From Opitutia bacterium UBA7876 (GTDB lineage Bacteria; Verrucomicrobiota; Verrucomicrobiia; Opitutales; Seribacteraceae): a stretch of DNA of 64,000 nucleotides. The position numbers and the translations under genes are program-made. Position 1 is the stretch's first letter, and every line of letters begins with the position of its first letter. Location: assembly GCA_002500665.1 (NCBI GenBank), contig DLRY01000021.1:19479-83478 (forward strand), in the 5' to 3' direction. Of this stretch, positions 41,766-49,854 are shown piece by piece. The notes beneath the pieces are model-generated. The model had not been told where the DNA came from and did not search any database. It worked only from the letters and a program-made list of their open reading frames with translations.

Positions 41766-43196
41766 TTATTTCTTGGCTGAAACGGGGGTCTTCCAGCCCA
41801 TGTTCACCTCTGGTCCAAGTCCCTTGAGTTGGCCCGAGAGTTTGCCGAGTTTTTGCTGAATCTCTCCTATTTTCGCCTCTTTTGCCTCTTTTGCCTTCTT
41901 TAGTTCGCCTTCCGCCTTGGCGTAGGCCTCGGAAGGCTTGAAGTCTTTGATCTTGGACTTGAAGGACGCGGGGTTGGCGTCAAACTTGACCTTGCATTTA
42001 TCGCAGCAAAAGCCGACTTTTCGACCCTCGAGAGAGGAAAATTTTGAATCATCAAGATCTTTGTTCGAGACCGGGCATTTGGTATTGACTGCTTTTTCGT
42101 CGCTTGCCTGTTCGGCCGCCTTCTTTTTGCTTTCTTCGAGCATGGAAATTTTTGCCTCCTCTGCCCCCTCTACTTTTTCGAGGTAGGCTTTTACCTTGTT
42201 GCGCTCGCTTTGCAGGGCGTTGAATTTCTTCTGGTCGACGAAGGTCTTTTGGAGGGAGTCGGCTCCTTCGTCTGTAACTTTAGTCTGCCACAGGAACACC
42301 TTTTCCAGTTTCTTGAGCTTGGCAAGATTGTTGACTGATGCGTCGGAGACCTCGGTTCCGTAGAGATTCAGGTACTGTAGTTCGGAAAGACTCGAAAGCT
42401 TGGCTACTCCGGCATCGGTGACCGCAGTATTCTCGAGATGAAGCCTGTTGAGAAAATTGAATCCGGCCACGGAGGACATGCCGGCGTCTGTGACCCCGGT
42501 ACGGGCCAGGTTAAGCCACAGAAGCTGGTTGGAAAGAGGTTTGAGCAAGGCAAGCTTCCCGTCGTCGAATCCTTTGCCGGAATAGGATGCGTTGACGTAG
42601 ATGGCATTCGTGTTCTGGGCAATGGGCATGGCGAGCACTCCTTCCTCCCGCAGGGCCTCGAGGGCCTTCGGGTCGGCCTTGGGCACGGTGGGCAACTGAG
42701 GCTGGAGCTTAGCTGTTGCGGAAAGCAGTTTCTTCGGCATGTTCTTGTAAACGTGCGCCGCCGCCTTGCGGGAAGACTCGTCCAGGTCCGATACCAGTAA
42801 GTCGAAGGATGCCCCGAGTTTAATCCATGCCTTCATGATCTGAAGTTCCTGAGAGGTCACGGGATTGTAGTGTTCCTCGTCTTCGAAGGGTGGCATGGCC
42901 TCGTCTTCGTCCTTGGGCAGGGTAATTCGAAAAATCAGCTCACTGTCTTCGACGTTGCCCTTGACGATTATGTCCCCGCCAACCTCGCGTCCTCCCTTGA
43001 GCAGATCCTCCTTGGTATGCATTCGAAGCTTGCCCTTGTCTTTTTCGGGGCCATGGCACTGAATGCATTTTGCGGCAAGAACGGGTTTGATGAGGCTGGA
43101 GAATACGTTGCCAGAGGGCTCATCCTTGGCGGATGCCACGGGTAAGACAAGAAGAAGACCCGAGAGGGAAGAGAGTATAGCTGAGTAGATTTTCAT
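41766..43196 (-). CDS. Secreted c-type cytochrome/leucine-rich repeat/TRASH-like protein
   Basis: A 476-residue exported protein, started at the ATG at 43196 (MKIYSAILSSLSGLLLVLPV); an upstream ATG at 43235 would add 13 residues ahead of the signal peptide. A PSCyt1-type domain carries heme c site CIQCH (44-48). Leucine-rich repeats of about 24 residues follow (NLARTGVTDAGMSSVAG, HLENTAVTDAGVAKLSS, NLYGTEVSDASVNNLAK, FLWQTKVTDEGADSLQ). A coiled coil leads to a Cys-rich metal-binding module (CPVSNKDLDD, VGFCCDKCKVKFDANP), similar to TRASH/YHS domains. The combination of three modules suggests a redox sensor or a metal-linked electron carrier; function not established. Confidence 0.8.
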   Translation of the reverse strand: MKIYSAILSSLSGLLLVLPVASAKDEPSGNVFSSLIKPVLAAKCIQCHGPEKDKGKLRMHTKEDLLKGGREVGGDIIVKGNVEDSELIFRITLPKDEDEAMPPFEDEEHYNPVTSQELQIMKAWIKLGASFDLLVSDLDESSRKAAAHVYKNMPKKLLSATAKLQPQLPTVPKADPKALEALREEGVLAMPIAQNTNAIYVNASYSGKGFDDGKLALLKPLSNQLLWLNLARTGVTDAGMSSVAGFNFLNRLHLENTAVTDAGVAKLSSLSELQYLNLYGTEVSDASVNNLAKLKKLEKVFLWQTKVTDEGADSLQKTFVDQKKFNALQSERNKVKAYLEKVEGAEEAKISMLEESKKKAAEQASDEKAVNTKCPVSNKDLDDSKFSSLEGRKVGFCCDKCKVKFDANPASFKSKIKDFKPSEAYAKAEGELKKAKEAKEAKIGEIQQKLGKLSGQLKGLGPEVNMGWKTPVSAKK

Positions 43197-43274
43197 GTTT
43201 GCTTGAGATACGGGCGAAGTTAGGTAACTTGTCATTTACCTTAAGCGACCAAACTTCTATTGCAAGGGAACGAA

Positions 43275-43562
43275 TTGAAAACTAGAGAATTCATCGACTG
43301 GAGCAAAGAACTTTGGTTTGCGCTCTTTTTTCTTACCATCGGTTTCACGGTCTGGCCCTTGATGGTCTATTTCCTCGGACAAGCCATTGGGGTGAACTAC
43401 TTCGCCGAAATGAGCTTGAGAACCTGGGCCGAACAAAAGGTGTACGGTCCGCTGGGCGATGGCATTCATCGGGCAGGGAGCAGGTTGTTATTCCTCTGCT
43501 TTCCCTATTGCCTTAGCTTTGTCCTTAGGTATTGCCTTTTCCTTGCCCGCAGGGCGGACTAG
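43275..43562 (+). CDS. Small inner-membrane protein, unknown function
   Basis: A 95-residue protein with two membrane segments (about 14-36 and 68-90). No ATG fits; I choose the TTG at 43275 because AAGGGA at 43264-43269 stands 5 bases upstream as a ribosome-binding site. A TTG at 43260 is the alternative. The sequence (EFIDWSKELWFALFFLTIG, then LGQAIGVNYFAEMSLRTWAE) is not one I recognise. Its stop overlaps the MsbA-like stop by 4 bases on the other strand. The upstream gap has AGGTAA/TTACCT (43222-43227, 43236-43241). Confidence 0.55.
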   Translation: MKTREFIDWSKELWFALFFLTIGFTVWPLMVYFLGQAIGVNYFAEMSLRTWAEQKVYGPLGDGIHRAGSRLLFLCFPYCLSFVLRYCLFLARRAD

Positions 43563-45334
43563 TCTGCGCTTACGCTCTCCAAGACGAAGTTTTGCTGGTA
43601 TTTGCAAAATTTCGCATAGGCCCCGCCAAGTGAAAGAAGCTCTTCATGGTTTCCTCGTTCGATGATTTCCCCGTTCTGCAGGAAAAGAATCCGATCGGCG
43701 TCTCGGATGGTGCTGAGGCGATGAGCGATGATCAAAGTGGTCTTGTTCCTGGTCAGTTTTGCCAGGGCGCGCTGGATGCCTTTTTCCGTTTCCACGTCGA
43801 CGCTTGAGGTGGCCTCGTCGAGGATGATTACGGGGGGGGACTTGAGCATTGCCCGGGCGAGGGTAAGCCTTTGTTTTTCACCCATGCTGAGACGGACTCC
43901 CCTTTCTCCGATGAGCGTGTCCCATCCTTCCGGCAGAAGATTTACGAAATCCCATGCATGGGCTACCCGGAGGGCTTTTTGAAGCTCATCATCCGCTGCC
44001 GTGGGGGCGGCAAGCAAAAGATTTTCCCTTACCGAAGCGTCGAAAAGAAAGGGGTCCTGGGATACGAAGCCGATTTGAGACCGAAGGTCCTCCAACTTCA
44101 AGTCGCGTATGTCGGCGTCACCGATTTTGACGTACCCTCGGTCGACGTCGTAGTAACGCAGAATGAGGTTTGCGATGGTGCTTTTGCCGGAACCCGTAGG
44201 GCCGACAAGGGCGGTCGTCGAACCATGAGGAAGCCGGAAGTTCAAATCGCTTACGATGGAGTTCCTCTCCCCGTAGGCAAATGATACCGAGTCAAAGCTG
44301 ATGGCGTTATTGGTTGCAGGGAAAGGCACCGGTTCCTCGGGGCTTGCGATGGCTACCTCCGAATCCAGAACCTCGAAAACTCTTTCCCCGGAGGCCTTGC
44401 CTGCGGAAACAAGGTTATTGATGGAAACCAGTTGCCTGACCGGTTCATAGAACATGTTTGCGTAGAGGAGAAAGGCAAAAAGCTGCCCCGTCGTGAAACC
44501 GGGATCGGTCTCAAGAAGATAGGCTCCCATCCCGACGACCGCGAGGATGCCAAGGGATGAGGTGAAGCTTGCCCCAGGCCCTTGAATGGACCATCTGTAC
44601 ATAGCCTGGAGCGATCTTTTCTCCAGTTTCCTGCCAATCTTGTCGAAACGGGCCTTTTCTCTATCCTTAAGGGCAAAGGAGTGGATCAGGCGATTGCCTT
44701 GGATGTCCTCGACGAGGATCGAGTTCAAATCCCCCGACGCTTCCCGGACTAAGGTCCAGTTCCTCTTGGAGGCCTTCGAGTACCGATAGGCCATTATCCC
44801 CAGAACGGGGAGAGGGAGAAAGACCAGCAGGGCCAGCCTGGGCTCCTGGAAAAACATCATGGCCGTAACTCCTATGAGGGTAAGCGTCGCTGTGACGCCC
44901 TGCTCGGTTCCATCGAGGATTGCACGTTCCACGTTTTGGACGTCCTCAACCACCCTTGAGGCAATATCGCCGCTCTTTCTCTTGTCGTAGAAGCTCACCG
45001 GAAGATCGAGCAGCTTGTCGTGCAAGTCCCGGCGGAGCTTGAAAATAACCTTCTGCTCAAGTTTGTTGTTTACTCTAATCCTCAGGCAGTTGAAGATTTC
45101 CTTTGTTAGGAACAGAACCGCAATCAACCCGATCCCTCTCATCAAGTAATCCCCTTCGCCAAGGCCATCGTTGAAAATTTTATCCATTACTCTTTGTATC
45201 ACTGATGGAACGGATACGGAAAGCAGGGTCATTCCAGTGGCGAGGGCCAAAGTCATCCCGAAGAGCCACTTGTGCTCTAGGAGGTAGGCCCCCACTCTTC
45301 TTATCACTTTCTTGCTTTTGCCGTGCTTCATCAT
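43559..45334 (-). CDS. MsbA-like ABC transporter (permease-ATPase fusion)
   Basis: A 591-residue half-transporter, with a six-helix exporter domain (about 20-310) and an ATPase domain. Walker A is GPTGSGKSTIAN, the Q loop IGFVSQDPFLFDASVREN, the signature LSMGEKQRLTLARA (LSMGE replacing LSGGQ) and Walker B VIILDEATSSVD, with an H-loop in LIIAHRLSTI. I start at ATG 45334 rather than a TTG at 45379. The best known homologue class flips lipid A precursors; the presence of lpxD makes this plausible, but drug or lipid export in general cannot be excluded. Confidence 0.88.
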   Translation of the reverse strand: MMKHGKSKKVIRRVGAYLLEHKWLFGMTLALATGMTLLSVSVPSVIQRVMDKIFNDGLGEGDYLMRGIGLIAVLFLTKEIFNCLRIRVNNKLEQKVIFKLRRDLHDKLLDLPVSFYDKRKSGDIASRVVEDVQNVERAILDGTEQGVTATLTLIGVTAMMFFQEPRLALLVFLPLPVLGIMAYRYSKASKRNWTLVREASGDLNSILVEDIQGNRLIHSFALKDREKARFDKIGRKLEKRSLQAMYRWSIQGPGASFTSSLGILAVVGMGAYLLETDPGFTTGQLFAFLLYANMFYEPVRQLVSINNLVSAGKASGERVFEVLDSEVAIASPEEPVPFPATNNAISFDSVSFAYGERNSIVSDLNFRLPHGSTTALVGPTGSGKSTIANLILRYYDVDRGYVKIGDADIRDLKLEDLRSQIGFVSQDPFLFDASVRENLLLAAPTAADDELQKALRVAHAWDFVNLLPEGWDTLIGERGVRLSMGEKQRLTLARAMLKSPPVIILDEATSSVDVETEKGIQRALAKLTRNKTTLIIAHRLSTIRDADRILFLQNGEIIERGNHEELLSLGGAYAKFCKYQQNFVLESVSAD

Positions 45335-45381
45335 GATCGAGCAATGAACCAAGAAAATAGGATTCCGACCATTTGACAAAC

Positions 45382-45834
45382 ATGGAAGACAACATTATCG
45401 AAGGACCTACCGGAGCCACCCTCCTCGGTCTGCCTTCGCCATATGAGGCGCACCCGTGCGGCCTGCTTCATCTGCCGCGCTTTTTGGCCAAGATCAGAAA
45501 ACACCTTCGGGGCGAACTTCCGACCAGCTACATGAGGAACTTCACCAAGGGCTTCGATGGTTTTCTCTGTCTGCACCTCGGCCTTGATCCGGAGCAAGTC
45601 ATCGATTGCGTCCGTACTTCTTCCTCTGAATCTCAAATGGAAGAGAGACTGCAGGCTCTTTTGCCGGCCGACCTCAAGGTTCATGTCTGGAACAGGAAGG
45701 TCGTGCAGATGGGTATGTCGGACATGGCCCGGGAAAAGCTCGAGGAAGTCAAGGCAGACCTCGGTGCAGGTGAACGTAAGGATCTGCTTTCCTTTGCGGA
45801 CGTGATCGATTTTGACGAGCGAAAGATCGATTAG
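45382..45834 (+). CDS. DUF5069 protein
   Basis: A 150-residue cytoplasmic protein of the DUF5069 family, common in verrucomicrobia and planctomycetes. The ATG at 45382 gives a start MEDNIIEGPTGATLLGLPSP; a TTG nine bases earlier is possible. Recognisable segments are LLHLPRFLAKIRKHLRGELP, NFTKGFDGFLCLHLGLDPEQ and a C-terminal acidic helix. No catalytic motif is known. It is divergent from the ABC transporter gene and convergent with the RsbU-type gene. Confidence 0.75.
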   Translation: MEDNIIEGPTGATLLGLPSPYEAHPCGLLHLPRFLAKIRKHLRGELPTSYMRNFTKGFDGFLCLHLGLDPEQVIDCVRTSSSESQMEERLQALLPADLKVHVWNRKVVQMGMSDMAREKLEEVKADLGAGERKDLLSFADVIDFDERKID

Positions 45835-45845
45835 AGAGCTTGTTT

Positions 45846-47291
45846 TCAGGTTCTTTTAACCGTCAGGATGGTTACGTCGTCCCTCTTGAAGGAGTCCGAG
45901 GAAAAGTCGTCGAGGTCGGAGAGAAGCCTCTCGTTGAACTCCTCGGCTCCAAGGGCCAAGGAGGAGGAAAGCTTGTCACTTAGCCTGTCGAGACCAAACT
46001 CCTTCCTCTCCTCGTTCTCGGCTTCCGTGACCCCGTCCGTGAACAAAACCATGATATCGCCGGCTTTGAAGTCAACGACCTGATCCTCGATGGATTCCTC
46101 GAAAAATTCCGAGGGAACCATCCCGATTGCCATCCCGCCTCCGTGAAGTTTCTCGACCGACGTCTTGCCCTTTTTGTCCTCTCTCGCCAAGAGGGCCGGT
46201 TCATGACCCGCCCTGGCATAGGTGATGGTATTCGCCTGGGTATCGATTATGGCTAGAAAGAGGGTAATGAACATGTCCTCCCTGATTCGGTTCTCCAAGT
46301 CCAGGTTCAGCTTCTTGAGTACCTCCGAGGGAGGCCGGGATTTGCCGACGTAGTGACGTAGATTGGTCTGGCAAATCGCCATCAGCAGAGAGGCGGGCAC
46401 CCCCTTGCCGGAAACGTCTGCGATTGAAACGGCGAATTTCGTGGCCGTAAGTTTGTAGAAATCGTAGAAGTCGCCCCCAACCTGCGAGGAGGGGAGGTAA
46501 CGAGCGTCCATCTCCAGGCCTTTGCATGCAGGTGGTTTGCGGGCGAGAAAGAGCCCTTGGACTTCCCTTGCCAAGCTCAAGTCGGAATCCATTCTCGTTT
46601 TTTCAACGCGAAGGTTCATGGCATCGGAATTCTTGATCGCTAGGGCTGCTTGCTCGGCCAGCGAATTGACTAGGGAAAGGTCCATATCCGAGAAGGTAAG
46701 TCCGCTGGAAGGATTTGCCACTACCAGGACGCCAAGGACAACGTCGTCGTGAATAAGAGGAGAATAGACCATGGAGCGGATGGCCAGAGCAGGGTCGGGA
46801 TGCTTGACTACCCTGGGGTCATTCTGGGCATTTGGAACGAAGACGGGTTTGCCCGTCTTGGCGACTTCCCCAACGATGCCTTCCCCTTCCTCCAGGATTT
46901 CAGAACTGAGGATCTTTTCCAAAAAACGGGCTCTGCTGGCCGTTTCCTCGGACAACGCCGTCCGCACTTTACGCTGGGGAGGAAAGAGCCCCTCCGTAGC
47001 GACTCCCTGCAGTTTCCCATTCTCAAGCTTTTCGTAGACGCAGGCGCTCATGGCGCCGGTGGTCATTACGGCCGTGTGAACGATCCGCTGGTAAAGGTTC
47101 TTCCTTGCGACTCCCTCGCCGATGGCTACGGCCAAGTTGTGCATGAAATCAACGACGATTTCCTTTTCCTTCTGGAGGCGAATCTTCTCGTCGCGAAGGT
47201 CCGACAACTTTTTCCGGCTGGATTTTCTTTGGAAATGAAGAGCCGCGAGGCCGATCAAAATGCCTGCGGCGAAAAAAAAGATGGCATTCAT
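45846..47291 (-). CDS. GAF-domain PP2C phosphatase (RsbU/SpoIIE type)
   Basis: A 481-residue signalling protein. A membrane segment (2-20) is followed by a coiled coil, a GAF domain (about 45-215; SMVYSPLIHDDVVLGVLVVANP), and a SpoIIE-type PP2C phosphatase (about 240-480). The latter has LPSSQVGGDFYDFYK, FAVSIADVSGKGVPASLLMA and FTDGVTEAENEERKEFG, with the metal-binding Asp residues kept. Such proteins dephosphorylate STAS-domain antagonists; a STAS gene lies 20 bases upstream in the same operon, which strongly suggests the pair. No RsbW-type kinase or sigma factor is in the window. Confidence 0.9.
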   Translation of the reverse strand: MNAIFFFAAGILIGLAALHFQRKSSRKKLSDLRDEKIRLQKEKEIVVDFMHNLAVAIGEGVARKNLYQRIVHTAVMTTGAMSACVYEKLENGKLQGVATEGLFPPQRKVRTALSEETASRARFLEKILSSEILEEGEGIVGEVAKTGKPVFVPNAQNDPRVVKHPDPALAIRSMVYSPLIHDDVVLGVLVVANPSSGLTFSDMDLSLVNSLAEQAALAIKNSDAMNLRVEKTRMDSDLSLAREVQGLFLARKPPACKGLEMDARYLPSSQVGGDFYDFYKLTATKFAVSIADVSGKGVPASLLMAICQTNLRHYVGKSRPPSEVLKKLNLDLENRIREDMFITLFLAIIDTQANTITYARAGHEPALLAREDKKGKTSVEKLHGGGMAIGMVPSEFFEESIEDQVVDFKAGDIMVLFTDGVTEAENEERKEFGLDRLSDKLSSSLALGAEEFNERLLSDLDDFSSDSFKRDDVTILTVKRT

Positions 47292-47311
47292 GAAGCCTGA
47301 AGACCGTTAAG

Positions 47312-47812
47312 CTAAGCGGAATGTTCCTTTTCCCGTTCAAGAAAAGCGACTACGTCCGAGAACATGCGGGCGTTTTTCTCATTGAGGTCCATGAGGGTCT
47401 TGTGGGCTTGATATATCGTCTCCGAGGAGACCGATTCGCCTTCTCCACTCCTTTCCAGTTCACCAAGGTCGTCTTCCGGGGAGAGTTCGTTCGAATTAAT
47501 TTCGGCAATCTTGTGAATGCCGAGGTTACGAACCGTTTCAAGGTTTCGTCCCGTGAGGTTAACGAGGGTTAGGCATCCTTCGTCTTCAACCTTCCTGAGT
47601 TGCATGGCCAAGGCAACCAAGATTCCCAGAAAGGTGCTGTCCATGCTGCTGCATTCCTGAAAGTCGACGACGTAGTTTCGCCTTCCCGCCCGGACGCATT
47701 CGTGGAAGAAGGAACGAAGGGGCCCGCAATTCATATAGGACGCCTTTTGGAAAACGCGAATGAAGGCATTTTCAGGCGTTACGTGAACTTGATAATTCGT
47801 TTCCTTGTTCAC
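47312..47812 (-). CDS. STAS-domain anti-sigma factor antagonist-like protein
   Basis: A 166-residue protein. The STAS domain covers about residues 8-115, with the phosphorylation-site context CSSMDSTFLGILVALA, where the Ser following the Asp is the expected target of a partner kinase. A charged C-terminal helix (about 125-166) follows, which is longer than in plain SpoIIAA-type proteins. GAAGGAAGG stands 11 bases upstream of the ATG as a strong ribosome-binding site. Upstream partner of the phosphatase gene in one operon. Confidence 0.85.
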   Translation of the reverse strand: MNKETNYQVHVTPENAFIRVFQKASYMNCGPLRSFFHECVRAGRRNYVVDFQECSSMDSTFLGILVALAMQLRKVEDEGCLTLVNLTGRNLETVRNLGIHKIAEINSNELSPEDDLGELERSGEGESVSSETIYQAHKTLMDLNEKNARMFSDVVAFLEREKEHSA

Positions 47813-48040
47813 GTCGCCTTCCTTCGGTAAAAAAAAGGATGGGTCAATCAGGATGAGGACCCTAAGATTTGGCCAAAGGCGAGGGGAAGAAAGCCAAGCT
47901 TTCGAAAAGACTCCAAACAGTTTCCCGGGAAGAATTCCTCCGTGCGACTTACCGAATACAAGAGCTCTGTCTCTTCGTTCGGACGAGAAAGCGTTCTTGT
48001 GGCTGCTGGAGGGTCCTGCATGGGCGTCCGTCCGGCGCAG
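47813..48040. other. Longest intergenic gap; weak plus-strand ORF only
   Basis: 228 bases between the STAS gene start and the peroxiredoxin stop, both on the minus strand. The only frame with protein-like composition is a 64-codon plus-strand frame from a TTG at 47869 to 48063, whose first half (KLSKRLQTVSREEFLRATYR) looks helical but is not recognised. It would run 23 bases into the peroxiredoxin gene. I see no RNA gene or strong repeat. Confidence 0.3.
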
Positions 48041-48514
48041 TTATTGTTGCAGAGCGTCCTTAATGGCGCTGAAGTCAGGCAATTGCTTAGGGTCGTCCGA
48101 AGACCAGGCGAGGGAGATCGTTCCTTCCTTTGAAACGACGAAAGCCGACCTCTTGGAGACGCCTTCGAAACCGATAAAATCTTCATACAGCACGCCGTAG
48201 TCGCGGGAAACGCTCTTGTTGAAATCACTCAGCAGAGGAAAATTCAAACCTTCCTTCCCGGAAAAAGCCTCTTGCGAAAAGGGGCTGTCGACGCTGATGC
48301 CGAATACCTTTGCATCCAGTTCCTCGTAAGAGGATAAGTCGTCTCGTACCGAGCAGGTTTCCTCGGTGCAAACCCCAGTGAAGGAAAACGGGAAAAAGAG
48401 CAGAACGACGGAATTCAGTCCCCTGAACTGGGAAAGGGTTACTTCCTCCAGCCCTTCGGGCGTTTTGGTCTTGAGGGTGAAGTCGGGGGCTTCGACGCCC
48501 GTGGATAAGGTCAT
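48041..48514 (-). CDS. Peroxiredoxin (AhpE/thioredoxin-peroxidase-like)
   Basis: A 157-residue thiol peroxidase, started at the ATG at 48514 (MTLSTGVEAPDFTLKT); an in-frame extension from 48592 has no family sequence. The peroxidatic Cys is in FFPFSFTGVCTEETC, which also shows a second Cys five residues later. FGISVDSPFSQEAF and the C-terminal strand region are typical. Cytoplasmic. The two Cys close together could form an intramolecular disulfide or act with a separate reductant; sequence does not decide. Confidence 0.9.
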   Translation of the reverse strand: MTLSTGVEAPDFTLKTKTPEGLEEVTLSQFRGLNSVVLLFFPFSFTGVCTEETCSVRDDLSSYEELDAKVFGISVDSPFSQEAFSGKEGLNFPLLSDFNKSVSRDYGVLYEDFIGFEGVSKRSAFVVSKEGTISLAWSSDDPKQLPDFSAIKDALQQ

Positions 48515-48642
48515 GTCTTTGCTTGGGTAAGGGGTTGATAAAGATAAATTTGCTAACGCTCTTGGTCTCGAAAGCAAGCGGAAAGCTATCAAGAAAGCGA
48601 AGAAAAGGAATTCTTGGCTCGATGTAAGCGCTTTTCGAAGGT

Positions 48643-49854
48643 ATGATGGCGAATCTTAACGCCGTATTAATGAATCTGGAAGAGCTATTGGGAAATACCG
48701 ATGTCGTCATCGGGGAGGAGGATCTCGTCGAGAAACTGGAGGGGGGTCGTCCGCTTAAGGTTAAGTTCGGGGTCGACCCTACGCGTCCCGACCTTACCTT
48801 TGGCCACCTCGTAGTGTTCAACAAGCTCAAGCAGTTTCAGGATGCAGGGCATGAGGCGATTCTTCTCATCGGTGACTACACGGCTCGTATCGGGGACCCT
48901 AGCGGCAAGTCGGAGCTCCGTCCTGAACTAACCGAGGATGAGGTTAACGAAAACGCAAAGACCTATCTAGAACAAGCTTTTAGAGTGCTTGATCCTGACA
49001 AGACCGTGGTCAGAAGAAACAGCGAATGGTTTGGCGAGATGACATTTGCGGATGCCTTGAACCTCTCGCGAAAGATGACCGTTGCCCGTATGCTCGAACG
49101 GGACGACTTTGAAAAGCGATTCCGTGGAAATCAGCCCATCTCCATGGTTGAGTTCATGTATCCGCTTGTCCAAGGATATGACTCCATCGTACTTGAGGCC
49201 GACGTCGAGCTAGGGGGAAGTGACCAACTCTTCAACATGCTGGTCGGCCGAACCCTGCAAAAGGACCAGGGGCTCAGCCCCCAGGCGGTTCTTACCATGC
49301 CCCTGCTGGTAGGGCTGGACGGTGGACGAAAGATGTCCAAGAGCTATGACAACTATATTGCCTTCAACGATTCCTCGAAGGACGTCTTCGGCAAGACGAT
49401 GTCGATTTCCGACGATGCCATGTGGAGTTATTTTCAATTGTTGCTCTTGAAGTCGGAAGACGAGATTAAGAATCTTCAGGATTGCCATCCGATGGATGCT
49501 AAAAAGCAACTGGCCTCCGATTTGACCGCTATGTTTTTCGGAAGCGAGGTCGCGGAGAAGGAGCGCGCTTCCTTTTCCCAAGTTTTCTCCAAGGGTGAAA
49601 CGCCAGATGAAATGCCAATCCTCAAGCTTTCTGAGATCGCGCTACAACCCGACGAAAGGAGTCTGCTCAACATATTGGGTATTTCGGGTCATTTCGAATC
49701 CAAGGGACAAATTCGGCGTCTTTTCAAGCAGGGCGCCATTAAGTTGAATGGTCAAAGGATTGATGATTGCGACCAAGCACCGACATTCCCCGCGGATTCT
49801 GACGGTGTCGTTCTAAAGGCTGGAAAGAAGATCTTCATCAAGATCCTTCCTTAG
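48643..49854 (+). CDS. tyrS: Tyrosyl-tRNA synthetase
   Basis: A class I synthetase of 403 residues (402 if the second ATG at 48646 is used, which fits better with GAAGG at 48637-48641). The HIGH-like signature is in RPDLTFGHLVVF, the KMSKS motif in GGRKMSKSYDNY. The Tyr-binding region YPLVQGYDSIVLEADVELGG and an S4 RNA-binding domain at the C-terminus (QIRRLFKQGAIKLNGQRI) are present. The end overlaps the uvrA end by 17 bases on opposite strands. Confidence 0.95.
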   Translation: MMANLNAVLMNLEELLGNTDVVIGEEDLVEKLEGGRPLKVKFGVDPTRPDLTFGHLVVFNKLKQFQDAGHEAILLIGDYTARIGDPSGKSELRPELTEDEVNENAKTYLEQAFRVLDPDKTVVRRNSEWFGEMTFADALNLSRKMTVARMLERDDFEKRFRGNQPISMVEFMYPLVQGYDSIVLEADVELGGSDQLFNMLVGRTLQKDQGLSPQAVLTMPLLVGLDGGRKMSKSYDNYIAFNDSSKDVFGKTMSISDDAMWSYFQLLLLKSEDEIKNLQDCHPMDAKKQLASDLTAMFFGSEVAEKERASFSQVFSKGETPDEMPILKLSEIALQPDERSLLNILGISGHFESKGQIRRLFKQGAIKLNGQRIDDCDQAPTFPADSDGVVLKAGKKIFIKILP

